The notes: a model not told the origin generated them from the letters alone. A stretch of DNA of 64,000 nucleotides from Mesorhizobium shangrilense (GCF_040537815.1 NZ_JBEWSZ010000001.1:3162001-3226000); one strand, 5' to 3'. Shown: positions 25,415-34,015, counted from the stretch's first letter. Program-made: numbers and translations.

Positions 25415-26199
25415 GCCGGCTGCCCTGTCATGCGCAGGTGCCACCCAGCCAGCCGCCAGCGCAAGGCATTGACGACGGCATTCATCAAAATGCCGTTTGC
25501 GGCGCAGACGAACATCAACGCATAGACTTCCGGAATGCGTAAGGCGAAGGCCTTTCGGATAAGCAGAAATCCGAGCCCGTCATGACCGGCCAGCATTTCG
25601 GCGACGACCACGGCAATGAGGCTGATAGTCGAAGCGTAGCGTATGCCGGCGAATATCTCCGGCAAGGCGGCCTGGAACTTGATCTGCCGCAGGATTTGCC
25701 AGCGGCTCAACCCAAGCATTTGCCCGCTGCGAATTTGAACGTCCGAAACGCTGGCGAGCGCGGCGACCCCGTTGAAGTAAGGAGGCCAGACGGTGACCAG
25801 AATGATGATGAAGGCGTAGAGTTTTGGCCCCAGCCCCAGCATGAACACGGCCATCGGCACCACGGCCGCGGGCGGGATCGGCTGCACCAGCGCTGCGATC
25901 GGCGCGAAGCCACGGCGAAAGATCGGCGAGAGATCGCTGAGGACGGCAAGGCCGATACCGAGCACGGACGCAGCCGCCAGGCCAGTCAGAGCCCGCAGCA
26001 AGGTAAGCCACTCGGCACGCGCCAGTTCGCCGGACGTCATCATGTTCCACAAGCCGGGCGCTATTGCGGGAATGCCTGGAAAATACTTTTCCGGCACAAG
26101 GCCCAGCATCGCTATGGCCTGCCAGGCGGCGACGATGATCAGAAAGGAAATGAACGCGCGAAACCGCAGCAGCAGATCCAATGCACGGATACCCTGCAT
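25411..26199 (-). CDS. ABC transporter permease (SsuC/TauC/NrtB type)
   Basis: A second permease of about 262 residues from the same family (PIPPAAVVPMAVFMLGLGPK; MLGLSRWQILRQIKFQAALP as the EAA loop). ATG 26199 starts 6 nt after the ATPase stop; a GTG at 26208 that overlaps that stop (GTGA) is an equally reasonable start. Two different permease genes make the membrane part heterodimeric, which is less usual than the homodimer of SsuC or TauC systems. Confidence 0.9.
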   Translation of the reverse strand: MQGIRALDLLLRFRAFISFLIIVAAWQAIAMLGLVPEKYFPGIPAIAPGLWNMMTSGELARAEWLTLLRALTGLAAASVLGIGLAVLSDLSPIFRRGFAPIAALVQPIPPAAVVPMAVFMLGLGPKLYAFIIILVTVWPPYFNGVAALASVSDVQIRSGQMLGLSRWQILRQIKFQAALPEIFAGIRYASTISLIAVVVAEMLAGHDGLGFLLIRKAFALRIPEVYALMFVCAANGILMNAVVNALRWRLAGWHLRMTGQPA

Positions 26200-26204
26200 C
26201 GCAA

Positions 26205-27002
26205 TCACGCGACCTTGGCCGGCGCCGCGCAACGCATGGTGCGTATACTTGTCATCACATCGTGGCGCGCGGCAAGGAACCTGGCATCTTCGCGCGTTGT
26301 GATCTGATCGCGCTTCTTGCCGAGATCGATCACGATCTCATGGTCGACAACGGTCGGCCGCCGGGTGAGAACAACGACGCGGTCGGCCATGTAGACCGCT
26401 TCCTCCACATCATGCGTTACCAGCACGCAGGTCTGTTTGAAGCGCATGGCAAGGTCGAGCAAGAGATCCTGCATATCGGCACGGGTCTGTGCGTCGACGG
26501 CAGCGAGCGGTTCGTCCAGCAAAAGCAGTTCACTCTGCGAGGCAAGACCGCGTGCGATTGCCACACGCTGCTGCATGCCGCCCGACAACTGCCAGGGATA
26601 TCTGTCGCCAAAGCCGGACAGTCCGACCGCCTCCAGCATGTCCTGAGCCTTGTCACGCTTTTGCGCGGAAGAAAGACCTTCGACGCGAGCCATGCCAAAA
26701 GCCACATTGTCCCGGTTGTTCTTCCAGGGAAACAGCGAGCGCGAGTAATCCTGGAAGACCACGGCAACGCCCCTGGGCGGCGCGGTCACCACCCGGCCGT
26801 TGAAGGTAACCGTGCCGGAAGTCAGCGCCTGCAATCCGGCCATCGCAAACAGCAACGTCGTCTTGCCGCATCCCGAAGGGCCGACAATCGAAACGAATTC
26901 ACCTCGCCCGACCGTAAAGGACACGCCGCCGAGAACCTCCAGGGCGTCGATGCCCTTTCCGTATGTCTTCGTCAGCCCCTGCGCATTCAACACGACGTCC
27001 AT
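26205..27002 (-). CDS. ABC transporter ATP-binding protein (SsuB/TauB/NrtD type)
   Basis: A 265-residue nucleotide-binding subunit: Walker A GPSGCGKTTLL, signature LSGGMQQRVAIARGL, Walker B LLLLDEPLAAVD and the switch His in LVTHDVEEAV. It lies between the periplasmic binding protein gene (42 nt upstream) and the permeases, on the same strand, and energises the importer. Part of a five-gene operon ending in the sulfatase. Confidence 0.92.
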   Translation of the reverse strand: MDVVLNAQGLTKTYGKGIDALEVLGGVSFTVGRGEFVSIVGPSGCGKTTLLFAMAGLQALTSGTVTFNGRVVTAPPRGVAVVFQDYSRSLFPWKNNRDNVAFGMARVEGLSSAQKRDKAQDMLEAVGLSGFGDRYPWQLSGGMQQRVAIARGLASQSELLLLDEPLAAVDAQTRADMQDLLLDLAMRFKQTCVLVTHDVEEAVYMADRVVVLTRRPTVVDHEIVIDLGKKRDQITTREDARFLAARHDVMTSIRTMRCAAPAKVA

Positions 27003-27044
27003 AGTCCCTCCAGGACGGTTGCAGCGCTATCCGCGGTATCTCGT

Positions 27045-28031
27045 TCAAGGTGCCATATTGGCGACCATGTCCTTCACCGGGATATCCTGCGTGGTCATGC
27101 CGGCGCGCTTCATCGCATCAAGCAGCACCTGCACCTCGGCTTCCGAGATGGTCAGTTCGCGCTTGACCACCGGCAGGTTGAAATCCTTTGCCGCCTCGGG
27201 CGTCAGTCCGAGAAATTCGCTCGCCGCCGCTTCCATCGCGCCCCTGTCCGCCAGCAGCGTCTGGCGCGTGTCGAAGATGACCTTGCCGAACGCCTTCAGG
27301 GCGTCGGCGTTGTTGGCGACATAGTCGTCACTGGCGAAGATGACATCGTTGAGCACCGGTATCTTCTCGTCGGCCAAAACACCTGTGGCCAGTATCTTTG
27401 CGCCGATCGCCTGGTTCTTGACGATCGAGGCGTAGAAGGGGTTGACCGTGCAGGTCGCATCGATCGCGCCTTGCTCGAGCGCCGCCTCCTGCTGCGGAAA
27501 TGGCAGGACCACGGTCTCGACATCACCCATTGTGACGCCGGCCTTTGCCATGTGGTCGCTCCAGGTGAGCACGCACAAGGAACCGTTGGCATTGATGGCA
27601 ACCTTCTTGCCTTTCAGCCCGGCGAGGCTGGTCACTTCGGAAGCGCCAGAGGCGACCAGCCAGGAGAATTTGCTGTCCGGGTCGACTTCATGCCCCAGGG
27701 CCATGACCATCTTCACGTTGATGCCGTTCAGGCGGGCGTTGATCGGCGGCACCGGCGAGGAATAGCCGACGTCGGCCGAGCCGGACGCGATGGCGGCGAC
27801 CACGGCGGGGCCGCCCTGCACTTCCGTCAATTCGACATCGAGGCCGGCCTTGGCGAAATCGCCATTCTTCTGCGCGACAAGGATCGGCAAATCGGAATCG
27901 GCAAGCAGATACGCAAATCTGAGTTTGGCGTTCTCGGCAGCAGCGGCGCCGATGCCGGCTGCGAGCGTGATGCCGCCCACCAAGGCAGCAGCAATTATAC
28001 GGCGCATGCGTCGCCCGGAAAATCCCGACAT
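27045..28031 (-). CDS. ABC transporter substrate-binding protein (SsuA/TauA/NMT1-like)
   Basis: A 328-residue periplasmic protein. MSGFSGRRMRRIIAAALVGG begins a signal peptide cleaved probably after IGAAAA; the mature NMT1-like domain has RFAYLLADSDLPILVAQKNG and VVAAIASGSADVGYSS. ATG 28031 follows GGAGAATGAT. It is the first gene of the importer/sulfatase operon and faces the divergent marR gene with 87 nt between starts. Substrate unproven; sulfonate or sulfate-ester-like compounds fit the context. Confidence 0.88.
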   Translation of the reverse strand: MSGFSGRRMRRIIAAALVGGITLAAGIGAAAAENAKLRFAYLLADSDLPILVAQKNGDFAKAGLDVELTEVQGGPAVVAAIASGSADVGYSSPVPPINARLNGINVKMVMALGHEVDPDSKFSWLVASGASEVTSLAGLKGKKVAINANGSLCVLTWSDHMAKAGVTMGDVETVVLPFPQQEAALEQGAIDATCTVNPFYASIVKNQAIGAKILATGVLADEKIPVLNDVIFASDDYVANNADALKAFGKVIFDTRQTLLADRGAMEAAASEFLGLTPEAAKDFNLPVVKRELTISEAEVQVLLDAMKRAGMTTQDIPVKDMVANMAP

Positions 28032-28090
28032 ATCATTCTCCTCCATTGTCCCTTCTTGCGGGGAGCCAAATTTCATGGCACGTCTATTAT

Positions 28091-28103
28091 TTGACAATAT
28101 CAA
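28091..28103. promoter_or_regulatory. MarR-type operator candidate 1
   Basis: TTGACAATATCAA, a 13-bp imperfect palindrome in the divergent promoter of the importer operon and the marR gene. It matches the second copy at 28113 in 11 of 13 positions, with start-to-start distance 22 bp, about two helical turns. Confidence 0.6.
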
Positions 28104-28112
28104 GGATAATGC

Positions 28113-28125
28113 CTGACAATGTCAA
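28113..28125. promoter_or_regulatory. MarR-type operator candidate 2, overlapping the marR start codon
   Basis: CTGACAATGTCAA overlaps the ATG (28119) of the marR gene itself. Occupancy would block initiation of marR translation or transcription, consistent with autorepression. Confidence 0.55.
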
Positions 28126-28616
28126 CCAATAAAGTTGAACGATATGATGATGAGATGGATGCTACCCCTCCGCCATGGGTGCATCCTCGCGACATCCGCG
28201 ACATGTTCTCATACCGCCTGGCGCTGCTGACACGCATCAACGACCGCCAGGCGCAAAATACCTTGCTGGACCGCTATGGGATCACACTTGGCGAATGGCG
28301 GACATTGGCCGTAATCCACTACCTGGGAAAACCATCCCTAAGGGCCGTGGCGCACGCTACGCAGCAGGATGAAGGACAGGTCAGCCGCTATGTGACTGGA
28401 TTGATCAAGCGCGATTTGCTGACGAAAACAGCCAATGCCAAAGACCGCCGATCGATCGATCTCCTGCTTACCGACGTTGCCAGGACGCTTTACGCCGAAG
28501 TCATGGATTTTGCGTGGAAACTCAATCAGGACATGTTCACCGAACTTACGCGCGAAGAGCAGCAATCTCTCGTCCAACTTCTCGACAAGCTGTTCACATC
28601 GATTACACGAGAATGA
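28119..28616 (+). CDS. MarR-family transcriptional regulator
   Basis: A 165-residue MarR protein: the winged-helix core reads GITLGEWRTLAVIHYLGKPS, then LRAVAHATQQDEGQVSRYVT and the wing NAKDRRSIDLLLTD. It is divergent from the sulfonate-type importer/sulfatase operon, and two similar palindromes lie between them, so it most likely controls that operon and itself. No upstream ribosome binding site is obvious at ATG 28119, which lies within the second palindrome; an internal start is possible. The 240 bp downstream (28617-28856) hold no supported gene. Confidence 0.85.
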   Translation: MSTNKVERYDDEMDATPPPWVHPRDIRDMFSYRLALLTRINDRQAQNTLLDRYGITLGEWRTLAVIHYLGKPSLRAVAHATQQDEGQVSRYVTGLIKRDLLTKTANAKDRRSIDLLLTDVARTLYAEVMDFAWKLNQDMFTELTREEQQSLVQLLDKLFTSITRE

Positions 28617-28856
28617 TGTGATGGCACCGGCGGTCTTGGGGCGGGGCGAAGCACTGCGATTTATGTATCGCTGCGACCTTCGCGGCGGCTTTGGTGCCCC
28701 TAGCCGCGCAATCTCGAATGATCCTGATGCACAACCATCATCCCATCAACCCGATGCCCTCGCGCGCCAACCGCTTTTAGGGGCGGAAGCGGCTCGCGCC
28801 ACATCTCTCTCCAAATAGGCAGAAGCAGACCAACCTCTTCGCGATTGTTCTTGTTT

Positions 28857-29717
28857 TCAGCAAACCGTTCGAAAGCGCTCGACGCAGGCATCGAGCGCAT
28901 CGGCCGGATCGCGTTTCCACCAGTTGCCGGCGGAAAAGATTTCCACCTCGCACAGGCCTTGGTAACCCGCCGTTTCGACGGCAGCCCTGATCCCCTTCAG
29001 ATCGGCGACGCCGTCGCCCATCATGCCGCGATCGACGAGAACGTCGCGTGTCTCGGCCAGCCAGTCGCAGAGATGATAGCCAAGGATGCGCCCCGCGCCG
29101 GCCCGTTGCAATTCGACACCGAGCGAGGTGTCCCACCAGACATGGTAGACGTCTACGGCCACCCCGACATTGGCGTGCCCGATGGCTTCGCAGAGATCGA
29201 TCGCGTCGCGCATGGTCACCAGGCACGAGCGGTCACCGCCATAGACGGGGTGCAGAGGCTCGAGCGCCAGTTTCACCTTGTGCGTGGCCGCATAGGGAGC
29301 CGCCTCGGCGACGCGATCGGCGACACGTTTCAGACTTTCGGCAACGCCGCGCGTGCCGGACTCGACGCCGCCGGCCACGATCGTCAGGACTGGCGCTCCA
29401 AGTTCCGCCGCCATATCGATGGAAGCGCGGAAATCGTCCATGATCGCCGATCGCGTCGGCAGCGCCAGCGGACCGGCGAGGAACGGCGCCCGGCAGAGAC
29501 CCGCCACCGTGAGCCCCGCGGCGCGCGAGCGATCCCCGATCTCGACACCCCGCCTGCCGATCTCGCGCCGCCAGAAGACGATGCCACCGAAACCCCGCTC
29601 GGCACAGGCATCGATGACCCGCTCGACCGGCCAGCCGGCGCCGTGCCCGTCGACATTGTGGCCGAGCGTGGCCGTGTTGAGCGCCAACGCGGAATGGTCG
29701 TTCGAAAAGTCGCGCAT
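28857..29717 (-). CDS. sugar phosphate isomerase/epimerase-type TIM barrel protein
   Basis: A 286-residue AP-endonuclease-2-like TIM barrel (xylose-isomerase-like superfamily): GFGGIVFWRREIGRRGVEIG, LALEPLHPVYGGDRSCL, NVGVAVDVYHVWWD and a C-terminal GLCEVEIFSA supply the expected Glu, Asp and His metal ligands. ATG 29717 comes 11 nt after the stop of the DUF993 gene. It is the last gene of the operon that begins with the acyl-CoA dehydrogenase at 32844 and is preceded by a TetR-type operator. Reaction unknown; isomerisation or epimerisation of a sugar-like intermediate is likely. Confidence 0.82.
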   Translation of the reverse strand: MRDFSNDHSALALNTATLGHNVDGHGAGWPVERVIDACAERGFGGIVFWRREIGRRGVEIGDRSRAAGLTVAGLCRAPFLAGPLALPTRSAIMDDFRASIDMAAELGAPVLTIVAGGVESGTRGVAESLKRVADRVAEAAPYAATHKVKLALEPLHPVYGGDRSCLVTMRDAIDLCEAIGHANVGVAVDVYHVWWDTSLGVELQRAGAGRILGYHLCDWLAETRDVLVDRGMMGDGVADLKGIRAAVETAGYQGLCEVEIFSAGNWWKRDPADALDACVERFRTVC

Positions 29718-29727
29718 CGGCCTTGCT

Positions 29728-30876
29728 TCAGGCACCGTAGAGCGCCAGCAGCCGCCGCATGCGGCTGGCCGCCATGTCGGGATCGCGTAGCAGCCCGCAG
29801 CCATCGGCTAGCTTGAAGGCCTCGACGAAATAGGGCAGCGGGCGCTTGGCCTGCGCCCCACCCAACATGATGAAATGATCCTGGAAACCGTTCAGCCAGG
29901 CGAGAAAGACCACGCCCGTCTTGTAGTGTTGCGTCGGCGCCCGGAAGACCAGCCGCGCGAGCGGCACGGTGGGATCCAGCGTATCACGGAACGCCCTGAC
30001 ATCGCCCTCCCCCAGCCTTGCCACCGCATGAGCCGCCGCCAGCGCCAGCGGGTCGAAAATGCCGAGCAGCGCATGCGAAAAGCCGTGCTCGTCGCCGGCG
30101 ATCAGTTCTGGATAGTTGAAATCGTCGCCCGTATACATCTTGACGCCCGCCGGCAGCCGGCGGCGCATCTGGATTTCCTTGTCCTTGTCGAGCAGCGATA
30201 TCTTGATGCCGTCCACCTTGCCTTGGTTCTCGACAATGATGGCAAGCACCGTTTCCATCGCCTGTTCGAAGCTGTCCGTTCCCCAGTAGCCGGCAAGTGC
30301 CGGATCGAACATGTCGCCGAGCCAATGCAGGATCACCGGTCTGTCGCAGCGGCCAAGCACGTCGCGATAGACCGACACATAATCGTCCGGGCCGGAGGCG
30401 ACCGCCGCCAGCGCGCGACTCGCCATCAGGATCAGCCGTCCGCCAAATGTCTGGATCGCCTCGACCTGTTCGAAATAGGCACGCCGCACATCGTCAAGCG
30501 AACGCGTGGCGGCGGGGTCGAGATGATCGGTGCCGCAACCGTTGAACACCAGCGCTTCGGGCAGTTCCTGCCTCGTGCGGCGGATCAGTTCCAACGCGCC
30601 AGGCCAATCGAGGCCCATGCCGCGCTGTGCCGTATCCATCGCTTCGGCGATGCCGAGGCCCATATCCGCGAGATAGCGCCGGAATGCCATGGTGGCGTCC
30701 CAGTCCACGCTGGCCGACCCCATCGGATCCTTGTCGGTGAACGGGTCGGCAACGACATGGGCAGCCGAAAAGACCACACGGGCGGAGCGCTCCGGGAGCC
30801 TGGCCGCCGGAACGGACTTTCCGCTCATGCGATAATCGGAGAATCTGCCATTTGCATCGGGAAGACTGATCATCAT
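29728..30876 (-). CDS. DUF993 dihydrodipicolinate-synthase-like protein
   Basis: A 382-residue protein that I assign to the DUF993 family, which has a DapA-like TIM-barrel (RPVILHWLGDMFDPALAGYW, GIKISLLDKDKEIQMRRRLP, MYTGDDFNYPELIAGDEHGF). The Lys in VDGIKISLLD is in the place where class I aldolases of the DapA superfamily form a Schiff base, so a retro-aldol or lyase step is plausible. ATG 30876 follows GGAGACGTCCCA. It lies between the SDR and isomerase genes in one operon. No member has a function that I can name with confidence. Confidence 0.8.
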   Translation of the reverse strand: MMISLPDANGRFSDYRMSGKSVPAARLPERSARVVFSAAHVVADPFTDKDPMGSASVDWDATMAFRRYLADMGLGIAEAMDTAQRGMGLDWPGALELIRRTRQELPEALVFNGCGTDHLDPAATRSLDDVRRAYFEQVEAIQTFGGRLILMASRALAAVASGPDDYVSVYRDVLGRCDRPVILHWLGDMFDPALAGYWGTDSFEQAMETVLAIIVENQGKVDGIKISLLDKDKEIQMRRRLPAGVKMYTGDDFNYPELIAGDEHGFSHALLGIFDPLALAAAHAVARLGEGDVRAFRDTLDPTVPLARLVFRAPTQHYKTGVVFLAWLNGFQDHFIMLGGAQAKRPLPYFVEAFKLADGCGLLRDPDMAASRMRRLLALYGA

Positions 30877-30910
30877 TGGGACGTCTCCTGTCTCACATGG
30901 TCTCGGGAGC

Positions 30911-31693
30911 TCAGAAACGCGGCACCAGCATCCCGGCATCGGCCGAGATGACATGGCCGGTCGTGTAGGGCAGCGCACCCGACGCCAGGGTCGCCATGAT
31001 GCGGCCGACATCCCGCGGCTGCCCGAACCTGCGGATCAGGGTCAGGCCTTCCTCGTCGATCCTGCGCTGATAGGTCTGCGAAACGGCCCTGGTCATCGCC
31101 GTCTCGATCAGGCCTGGCTGGATATCGTAGACCGCGATGTTCTCGCGCCCGAGCCGCACGGCGAACACCTTGCTGATCATGGCGGAGGCGGCCTTGGAGA
31201 CGCAGTACTCGGCGCGCGGTTCGGCCACGGCGGCGGCATTGGACGACGACACGTTGATGAGGCTGTAGAAGCGGCCGTCGTCGCGCGGCCGTGTCAGCAG
31301 CCGCCGGGCCCAGCGCTGGCCGAGGAAGAACTGCGCCTTGGCATTCACCGTTTGGCAGCGGTCATAACTCGCTTCCGAAACGTCGAGCGGATCACCGCGA
31401 TCCATCACCGACACGCCGGCATTGTTGATCAGGGTCGACAGTGGGCCGATCGCATTCTCGACCCGGTCGAGCAGCACATCATGCGAGGAAAGATCGCCGA
31501 CATCGCCGGCCACCCGGACCACCGGAACGCCGGTCGCGGCGACCGTCGCCTCGGCCTCGCGTAATTCGTCGTCGTCGGCCGGGCCGTTGAGAGCGATGGC
31601 GAAGCCGATTTCGGCCAGCTCGAGTGCCGCGGCAAGCCCGATGCCACGACTCGAACCGGTGATCAGGACTGCGTGGCGTGGTGCGGCAATCAT
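30911..31693 (-). CDS. short-chain dehydrogenase/reductase
   Basis: A 260-residue classical SDR: the nucleotide motif TGSSRGIG at residues 12-19, NNAGVSV, the catalytic Ser in INVSSSNAAAV and YCVSKAA for the Tyr-x3-Lys pair. The start overlaps the stop of the acyl-CoA dehydrogenase gene (ATGA), so the two are coupled. It may oxidise a hydroxyacyl or sugar-type intermediate in the TetR-controlled pathway. Confidence 0.9.
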   Translation of the reverse strand: MIAAPRHAVLITGSSRGIGLAAALELAEIGFAIALNGPADDDELREAEATVAATGVPVVRVAGDVGDLSSHDVLLDRVENAIGPLSTLINNAGVSVMDRGDPLDVSEASYDRCQTVNAKAQFFLGQRWARRLLTRPRDDGRFYSLINVSSSNAAAVAEPRAEYCVSKAASAMISKVFAVRLGRENIAVYDIQPGLIETAMTRAVSQTYQRRIDEEGLTLIRRFGQPRDVGRIMATLASGALPYTTGHVISADAGMLVPRF

Positions 31694-32844
31694 GCCCGCG
31701 CCCCATGCTTCAACAGTTCGCGCGCGATGATCATGCGCTGGATCTGGTTGGTGCCTTCATAGATCTGCGTGATCTTGGCGTCGCGATAAAGCCGCTCGAC
31801 CTCGAAACCACGGATGTAGCCGGAGCCACCGAAGACCTGTACCGCGTCAGCTGTGCGCGCGACCGCCATGTCGCCCGCAAAACACTTGGCGATGGAGCAG
31901 GCCTTGGTCGCATTCTCGCCGGCATCGATCTTGGCTGCCGCGCTCTGCACCAGAAGACGTGCCGCCTCGATGTCCTTGGCCATATCGGCCAAAAGCCACT
32001 GGACGCCCTGGAACTCGACGATGGCCTTGCCGAATTGTCTGCGCTGCTGGGCATAGTCGACGGCCGCTTCCAGTCCGGCCTGGCCGATACCCACCGCAAG
32101 CGAAGCAATACCGACGCGCCCTTTGTCGAGCACGCTCATCATCATGTGGAAGCCCTTGCCCTCTTCGCCAAGCAGAGCCTCTTCACCAAGCATGACATCG
32201 GCGAAATTGAGCGCGCCGACCTGGCTGGCGCGCTGGCCCATCTTGTGCTCTTTCGGGCCGCGCTCGACACCCTTGGCATGCAGGTCGACGATGAAGATGC
32301 TCATGCCGCGATGCCCGGCTTCCTTGTCGGTGCGGGCCAGCACGAAGCCGACATCGGCGACCGGCGCGTTGTGGATCCAGATTTTTCCACCGTTCAGCCG
32401 CCAGCCGCTTCCGTCACGCGTTGCCGTGGTGCGGATGCCGGATACGTCGGTGCCGGCCTCCGGCTCGGTGATGCAGTAGGCGACCCTGGTTTCGGCGCGC
32501 ATCACCGAACCCAGCCATTGCTCGCGCTGCAACGGTGTGCCGTGGCGCACCAGGAGCGTGCTGATCAGTTCGACCAGGCCGCACTGGTCGGCGACCGACG
32601 CATAGCCTCGTGACAGTTCCTCCATCACCAGTGCGTAGGTCAGCGTATCGAAACCAGGGCCGCCCATCTCCTCGGGAACGCCGACGCCGAACAGGCCGAG
32701 CGCGCCCATCTGATCATAGATTTCCACCGGGAAGCGTTCGTCGCGATCAAGCGCCTCGGCCGCCGGCCTGATGACTTCGTCGGCAAACTGGCGGGCCATG
32801 TCCCGCACCTGGCGCTGGGTGTCTGTGATAAGCATCTCGTCCAT
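31690..32844 (-). CDS. acyl-CoA dehydrogenase
   Basis: A 384-residue acyl-CoA dehydrogenase, the normal family length. It has YCITEPEAGTDVSGIRTTAT, WIHNAPVADVG, RQFGKAIVEFQGVQWLLADM and QIYEGTNQIQRMII, which supplies the catalytic Glu (contrast the protein encoded at 16040). First gene of the minus-strand operon leading to the SDR, DUF993 and isomerase genes. A TAACTA-TC-TAGTTA palindrome ends only 6 nt before its ATG at 32844, leaving no room for a normal ribosome binding site; the ATG at 32835 is an alternative start. Confidence 0.9.
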   Translation of the reverse strand: MDEMLITDTQRQVRDMARQFADEVIRPAAEALDRDERFPVEIYDQMGALGLFGVGVPEEMGGPGFDTLTYALVMEELSRGYASVADQCGLVELISTLLVRHGTPLQREQWLGSVMRAETRVAYCITEPEAGTDVSGIRTTATRDGSGWRLNGGKIWIHNAPVADVGFVLARTDKEAGHRGMSIFIVDLHAKGVERGPKEHKMGQRASQVGALNFADVMLGEEALLGEEGKGFHMMMSVLDKGRVGIASLAVGIGQAGLEAAVDYAQQRRQFGKAIVEFQGVQWLLADMAKDIEAARLLVQSAAAKIDAGENATKACSIAKCFAGDMAVARTADAVQVFGGSGYIRGFEVERLYRDAKITQIYEGTNQIQRMIIARELLKHGARA

Positions 32845-32850
32845 CGCTTA

Positions 32851-32864
32851 TAACTATCTAGTTA
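32851..32864. promoter_or_regulatory. TetR-type operator, perfect 6-2-6 palindrome
   Basis: TAACTATCTAGTTA, arms TAACTA and TAGTTA perfectly complementary around a 2-bp centre. On the minus strand a TTGACG -35-like hexamer lies 24 nt upstream of it, so the operator would cover the start of transcription of the acyl-CoA dehydrogenase operon. Confidence 0.75.
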
Positions 32865-32966
32865 CTCCTAACGCGTATGCGGCTTCCCCGTCAAGCACGG
32901 AGAATCGAAGCGCGCGCTCGGCCCGCGTAACTGCGGCTTGCCCGGTTCGATAAGTTGCGATAAAAA

Positions 32967-32980
32967 TAACCAGATGGTTA
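32967..32980. promoter_or_regulatory. TetR-type operator, perfect 6-2-6 palindrome
   Basis: TAACCAGATGGTTA, a perfect palindrome of the same 6-2-6 design, located 18 nt before ATG 32999. A TTGCCC hexamer (32938-32943) and an A-rich TAAAAA 17 nt later directly precede it. Confidence 0.72.
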
Positions 32981-32998
32981 CTAAAGGGAGGAAATTGG

Positions 32999-34015
32999 AT
33001 GCAAGCTTCAGCCAGGCGCAGGTTCGGCCGGGTCGATCTCGATGTCACGGCGTTCGCCTTCGGCACCGCGCCGATCGGGAACTTTCTCAGGGAAATCGAT
33101 GACGCCACGGCCGATGCCATGGTCCAGCATGCCTGGAACGCCGGCGTCCGGTTTTACGACACCGCGCCGATGTACGGCCATGGACTTTCGGAGCTGCGCG
33201 TCGGCCATTCCCTGCGCTGGAAGAACCGTTCGGACTTCGTCCTCGCGTCGAAGGTCGGGCGCGTGCTGAAGGCAAAGAGGCGATCCGAGATCGATTTTTC
33301 GCCTTGGACGAACGCCGCGGCGAACGAGATGATCTTCGACTACAGCTATGATGGAACGATGCGGTCGTTCGAGGATTCGCTTCAGCGCCTGGGGCTGGAG
33401 CACATCGACATGCTGTTCATCCACGACATCGATCGCTTTACGCGTGGCGACGCCCAGCCCGAGGTTTTCAAGCAAGCCATGGATGGCTGCTGGCGCGCGC
33501 TGGACAAGCTGCGCTCCGAAGGCTTGGTCAAGGCGATCGGCGTCGGCGTCAACGAGTGGGAGGTTTGCCTCGAAGCGCTCAGGCAGCGCGACTTCGACTG
33601 CTTCCTGCTGGCAGGGCGCTATACGCTCCTGGAGCAGGATGCGCTCAACGAATTCCTGCCGCTTTGCGAAGAGCGCAACGTCGCGGTGATGGTCGGCGGC
33701 GGCTTCAACTCCGGCATCCTGGCGACAGGCGCGGTCGATGGTGCCAAATACAATTACGCGCCAGCGCCCGCGGCGGTGATGGACAAGGTCGCCAGGATCG
33801 AAGCCGTCTGCCGCGACCATAATGTGCCGCTGCCCGCGGCCGCGCTGCAATTCGTGGTAGCCCACCCCGCCATCCCGGCCTTCTGCGCCGGCACAAGGAC
33901 AGTGGAGCAGCTGTCGCAGAATCTCGCATGGTTCAGCCACCAGATCCCGACCGAATTCTGGGCTGATCTCAAGCAGCGCAAGCTGATCCGCGAGGATGCC
34001 CCGGTGCCGGCATGA
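32999..34015 (+). CDS. aldo/keto reductase (D-threo-aldose 1-dehydrogenase-like)
   Basis: A 338-residue aldo/keto reductase with the tetrad visible: Asp in VRFYDTAPMYG, Tyr in MYGHGLSELRVG, Lys in LASKVGRVL and His in MLFIHDIDRF. The N-terminus RRFGRVDLDVTAFAFGTAPI is typical of the branch that includes D-threo-aldose (fucose) dehydrogenases and pyridoxal dehydrogenase. ATG 32999 has a strong GGGAGG ribosome binding site. It is divergent from the acyl-CoA dehydrogenase operon, shares its double-operator region, and overlaps the MaoC gene. Oxidation of a sugar aldehyde to a lactone is plausible. Confidence 0.88.
   Translation: MQASARRRFGRVDLDVTAFAFGTAPIGNFLREIDDATADAMVQHAWNAGVRFYDTAPMYGHGLSELRVGHSLRWKNRSDFVLASKVGRVLKAKRRSEIDFSPWTNAAANEMIFDYSYDGTMRSFEDSLQRLGLEHIDMLFIHDIDRFTRGDAQPEVFKQAMDGCWRALDKLRSEGLVKAIGVGVNEWEVCLEALRQRDFDCFLLAGRYTLLEQDALNEFLPLCEERNVAVMVGGGFNSGILATGAVDGAKYNYAPAPAAVMDKVARIEAVCRDHNVPLPAAALQFVVAHPAIPAFCAGTRTVEQLSQNLAWFSHQIPTEFWADLKQRKLIREDAPVPA

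Noticed and set aside
26181..28094. A 637-codon plus-strand open frame across the importer ATPase and binding-protein genes
   Set aside because: It is fully antisense to two recognisable ABC transporter genes and has no domain features.
28617..28856. A possible terminator hairpin with CCGCTT/AAGCGG arms near 28775-28795
   Set aside because: The stem is only six base pairs with a long loop and no T-tract, so it was not listed as a terminator.
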